Part shown: positions 4,997 to 6,515 of the stretch, in pieces
Numbering within the stretch: the first letter of the stretch is position 1
How the letters are laid out: each line of letters opens with the position of its first letter
Source of the DNA: Fluviibacter sp964498255
Lineage (GTDB): Bacteria > Pseudomonadota > Gammaproteobacteria > Burkholderiales > Rhodocyclaceae
Length of the DNA stretch: 6,515 nucleotides
NCBI GenBank assembly: GCA_964498255.1
Contig: CAZCGW010000052.1
Coordinates: 1-6,515, forward strand
Reading direction: 5' to 3'
The notes under the pieces: model-generated
Database searches by the model: none
What the model was told of the DNA's origin: nothing
Seen by the model: only the letters and a program-made list of their open reading frames with translations
Position numbers and translations under genes: made by a program

Positions 4997-5371
4997 TTAA
5001 CCCAGCGTCGCCACCATTTCGATTTTCGGGGCTACGGACTGCACCACTTTCTGAATACCATGCCCCGGATTGACTTCGCGACGCGACACGACTAACCCCA
5101 TTTTTTCCAGTAGCCCGATATCTTTAGTGATGGACGAACGGTTACGGTGCAAACGGTGCGTTAGTTCGTTGATCGATTTTGGTTCTGTCATGACTTCCAG
5201 CATGAGGCGCCGACGAGTCTCTGAAAGCACCGTAAACATGCGTTGCGGATCTTCAAACGAGAGCGTGACTTTACCCTCAAAAGCTATGCCCTGATCTGCA
5301 CGGCGCGCAGCGTCCTTGGCTCGAGCAAAAAATCCCGAGACATCGTCTGTACGAATGACCACTTTAGTCAT
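4997..5371 (-). CDS. winged-helix antitoxin of the TumE-type toxin (TumA-like)
   Basis: The protein has 124 residues from ATG 5371, which overlaps the toxin stop as ATGA. Residues 1-45 are a toxin-facing or dimerisation region (MTKVVIRTDDVSGFFARAKD). Residues 47-115 form a winged helix-turn-helix of MarR/ArsR style: VLSETRRRLMLEVM, recognition-helix region SINELTHRLHRNRSSITKDI, LLEKMGLVVSRREV, and the wing up to QKVVQSV. Such proteins are encoded directly after DUF6516/TumE toxins and serve as antitoxin and autorepressor. The order is toxin first, the reverse of the other two loci here. The longer reading frame to 5410 lies inside the toxin gene and is not used. Confidence 0.8.
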   Translation of the reverse strand: MTKVVIRTDDVSGFFARAKDAARRADQGIAFEGKVTLSFEDPQRMFTVLSETRRRLMLEVMTEPKSINELTHRLHRNRSSITKDIGLLEKMGLVVSRREVNPGHGIQKVVQSVAPKIEMVATLG

Positions 5372-5700
5372 AATTTCTTCGCTCCTGTTTGCTGCACAAT
5401 CGCCAACCATTCCAGCTGAAACCGCTCCAGCGTCGCTTCATAACTCTCAAAATCAACCGTTTCTACCTTACCCATGAAATGCCGATGGTGATAACCATGC
5501 GCATTGTCGAATCCAAGAACCCGTCCATTGTCACCGCTATATATGGCAAAGTTGATGTATGCTAGGTTGTAACGGGTCACTACCGTCCTACCCTGATCCT
5601 TATACCCCCACACTTCATAGCTCAACAACCCACCGCCGGATTTAGGCTTGAGTTCAAATCGCTCTCTTTCAAGCAGGGTTTCTTTGGGTAATTGGATCAT
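5368..5700 (-). CDS. TumE-family (DUF6516-type) toxin
   Basis: The protein has 110 residues. It matches my recollection of the TumE/DUF6516 family: N-terminal LLSYEVWGYKD and VVTRYNLAYINFAIYSGDNG, then the hallmark GRVLGFDNAHGYHHRHFMGK with its His cluster, followed by FESYEATLERFQLEWL. It is cytoplasmic; the NAHGYHHRH stretch would be the obvious catalytic candidate, although the biochemical target is not evident from sequence. ATG 5700 has no clear ribosome binding site. Four-base ATGA coupling to the antitoxin implies one operon. It is divergent from parD, with 139 bases between. Confidence 0.82.
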   Translation of the reverse strand: MIQLPKETLLERERFELKPKSGGGLLSYEVWGYKDQGRTVVTRYNLAYINFAIYSGDNGRVLGFDNAHGYHHRHFMGKVETVDFESYEATLERFQLEWLAIVQQTGAKKL

Positions 5701-5710
5701 AATGGGCCAT

Positions 5711-5739
5711 TCAGATATGCATTACAATAGCACATCTGA
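5711..5739. promoter_or_regulatory. inverted repeat at the tumE-type promoter, candidate operator
   Basis: TCAGATATGC (5711-5720) and GCACATCTGA (5730-5739) are inverted repeats with one mismatch and a 9-base spacer. They lie 11 bases before the toxin ATG. A -10-like TGTAAT on the minus strand falls between them. A second smaller dyad, TGTATT/AATACA, lies at 5758-5774. Binding by the winged-helix antitoxin is inference. Confidence 0.4.
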
Positions 5740-5779
5740 TATAGAACGCCACGCTCCTGTATTAGAGCAATACAACCCA

Positions 5780-5817
5780 TTGACGGCGCCCTTCCGAATT
5801 GGCATATGTATGCCAAT
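5780..5817 (+). promoter_or_regulatory. parDE promoter with 20-base palindromic operator
   Basis: TTGACG at 5780-5785 is a good -35. The -10 (CATATG, 5803-5808, 17-base spacing) is embedded in ATTGGCATATGTATGCCAAT (5798-5817), with perfect 9-base arms around TG. An operator covering the -10 fits autorepression by ParD, a ribbon-helix-helix protein. Confidence 0.55.
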
Positions 5818-5839
5818 CTATCTTGATGGGGAGAGTGGT

Positions 5840-6121
5840 ATGCCCACGCGCAATGTTGTACTGACCAACTATCAGGCCTCTTTTGTAGAGCGTCTCGTCA
5901 GTACCGGCCGATATCAAAACGCCAGCGAAGTCTTGCGAGAAGGCTTGCGCATGGTGGAACAACGCGAAGCCGAGGATGCCTCACGCCTGGAAGCCCTGCG
6001 CAATGCCGTCAAGGTCGGCATTGCCGACTTCGAGCAGGGACGATTCACCAGCTTTGAAACGGGTGCTCAACTTAGAGAGCACATGGCGGCCGTGGCATCC
6101 AAGGCCATCGCTGGGGTATGA
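5840..6121 (+). CDS. parD: ParD-family antitoxin
   Basis: The protein has 93 residues from ATG 5840, preceded by GGGGAG with 6 nt spacing. Residues 4-40 are the ParD ribbon-helix-helix (RNVVLTNYQASFVERLVSTG, RYQNASEVLREGLRMVEQRE), followed by the linker helix ASRLEALRNAVKVGIADFEQ, which includes the family's characteristic G-x-x-D-x-x-x-G-R (GIADFEQGR). The C-terminus is the flexible toxin-binding region. The longer open frame to 5648 runs through the promoter and divergent toxin gene and is not coding. The stop overlaps the parE start (ATGA). Confidence 0.92.
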   Translation: MPTRNVVLTNYQASFVERLVSTGRYQNASEVLREGLRMVEQREAEDASRLEALRNAVKVGIADFEQGRFTSFETGAQLREHMAAVASKAIAGV

Positions 6122-6339
6122 AACAAGTTTGGCCGGTTCGGATCGCTGAACAAGACTACGCTGAAGTCCTGCAGTGGACGACCAAGACCTTTGGGGAGAG
6201 CCAGGCCAGCACTTACGCCGAAACGATGGCACTTGCTATTGAGGCTTTGAAGGGTAGCCCAGTTGTTCTGGGTGCAGATCGCTTTTTGCCTCGTGTCTTA
6301 GACTTGCACATAAATTATTTATCTGTGAAACATCTCTGA
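6118..6339 (+). pseudogene. parE: ParE-family toxin, C-terminally truncated
   Basis: The product is 73 residues; the family usually has about 95-100. The N-terminal two helices are clear (VRIAEQDYAEVLQWTTKTFG, ESQASTYAETMALAIEALKG), then SPVVLGADRFLPRVLDLHI, where ParE normally reads PGLRSLHVARRGRRGRHF. From 6309 the sequence turns AT-rich and stops at 6337-6339. The C-terminal strands with the basic residues needed for toxicity are missing. The frame from 6343 (IVQRGSMRSIVPHVLP) weakly recalls the usual ParE end (LHQRMDIARHLP), which would mean an internal deletion. The product is likely inactive, so parD survives without a working partner. Confidence 0.65.
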
Positions 6340-6428
6340 ATGATTGTTCAGCGCGGATCGATGCGCTCGATAGTGCCTCATGTGCTACCATTGCTGATAG
6401 TTACATGCGTTCCTCATAGTTTAATCTT

Positions 6429-6451
6429 CCCCGTGCGCTGCACGGGGTTTT
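6429..6451 (+). terminator. rho-independent terminator
   Basis: A perfect 8-bp stem CCCCGTGC/GCACGGGG (6429-6436/6440-6447) with loop GCT is followed by TTTTACTTT. It lies 90 bases after the parE stop and probably ends the parDE transcript. The last 13 bases before the IS end add nothing else. Confidence 0.75.
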
Positions 6452-6460
6452 ACTTTCTAA

Positions 6461-6515
6461 GGAAGGTCTGCAAAAGCAGATAAATTGATTGATGTTGCGC
6501 GTGATGGGGTCTGGT
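6461..6515. mobile_element. IS5-family element end (partial, right window edge)
   Basis: It begins GGAAGGTCTGCAAAAGCAGA and its first 51 bases are the exact reverse complement of 1-51; it continues four bases further (TGGT, 6512-6515). The four bases before it, 6457-6460, are CTAA, a YTAR target. It holds 55 bases of the element and no transposase. Confidence 0.6.

Noticed and set aside
6424..6453. CTTCCCCGTGCGCTGCACGGGG resembles a type I-E CRISPR repeat
   Set aside because: There is only one copy, with no spacers or cas genes nearby. The perfect stem followed by TTTT is better explained as a terminator.

Overview
The window is an accessory, insertion-sequence-bounded stretch of a bacterial genome of intermediate G+C. 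The bactofilin/LytM peptidase pair, a serine-type tRNA with encoded CCA and the style of the toxin-antitoxin genes suggest a Gram-negative proteobacterium, most likely a betaproteobacterium; this is inference from gene content. Both edges are the same sequence in opposite orientation (1-51 against 6461-6511), which looks like the end of an IS5-family element, so the window may be a whole assembly contig that stops at two copies of a repeated element.

Left part (1-1488): a + strand ORF of unknown function abuts the left IS end, and a 48-residue one-helix membrane protein gene with a good ribosome binding site converges on it. A 5'-truncated IS3-family element follows: complete DDE transposase OrfB, the tail of OrfA and an A6G frameshift site. 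Middle left (1489-2064): a strong hairpin, then two small membrane protein genes in one + strand unit; the second may end early at an in-frame TGA. Next come three minus-strand blocks: a CopG/ParE-type toxin-antitoxin pair (2153-2706), a bactofilin plus M23 peptidase operon (2848-4226) that probably acts in cell-envelope shaping, and a decayed region with a small lipoprotein-like ORF (4256-4621).

The most unusual part is 4662-4910. A perfect TATAAT -10 box on the minus strand is followed at the right distance by a sequence that folds as a three-way junction and two further hairpins. Four bases later comes a tRNA-Ser-like gene that keeps its acceptor stem, D arm, long variable arm, T arm and CCA but lacks about five bases of the anticodon loop. 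It reads as one transcript: a structured leader joined to a tRNA-like RNA with no usable anticodon.

Right part (4997-6460): a TumE-family toxin gene with its winged-helix antitoxin on the minus strand stands back to back with a ParD/ParE operon on the + strand. Their shared 139-base intergenic region carries two candidate operators. ParD looks complete; ParE is cut short. A rho-independent terminator closes the region just before the right IS end. Three toxin-antitoxin loci in 4.2 kb, two IS families and several broken genes point to a stability or decay region around an otherwise ordinary bactofilin operon.
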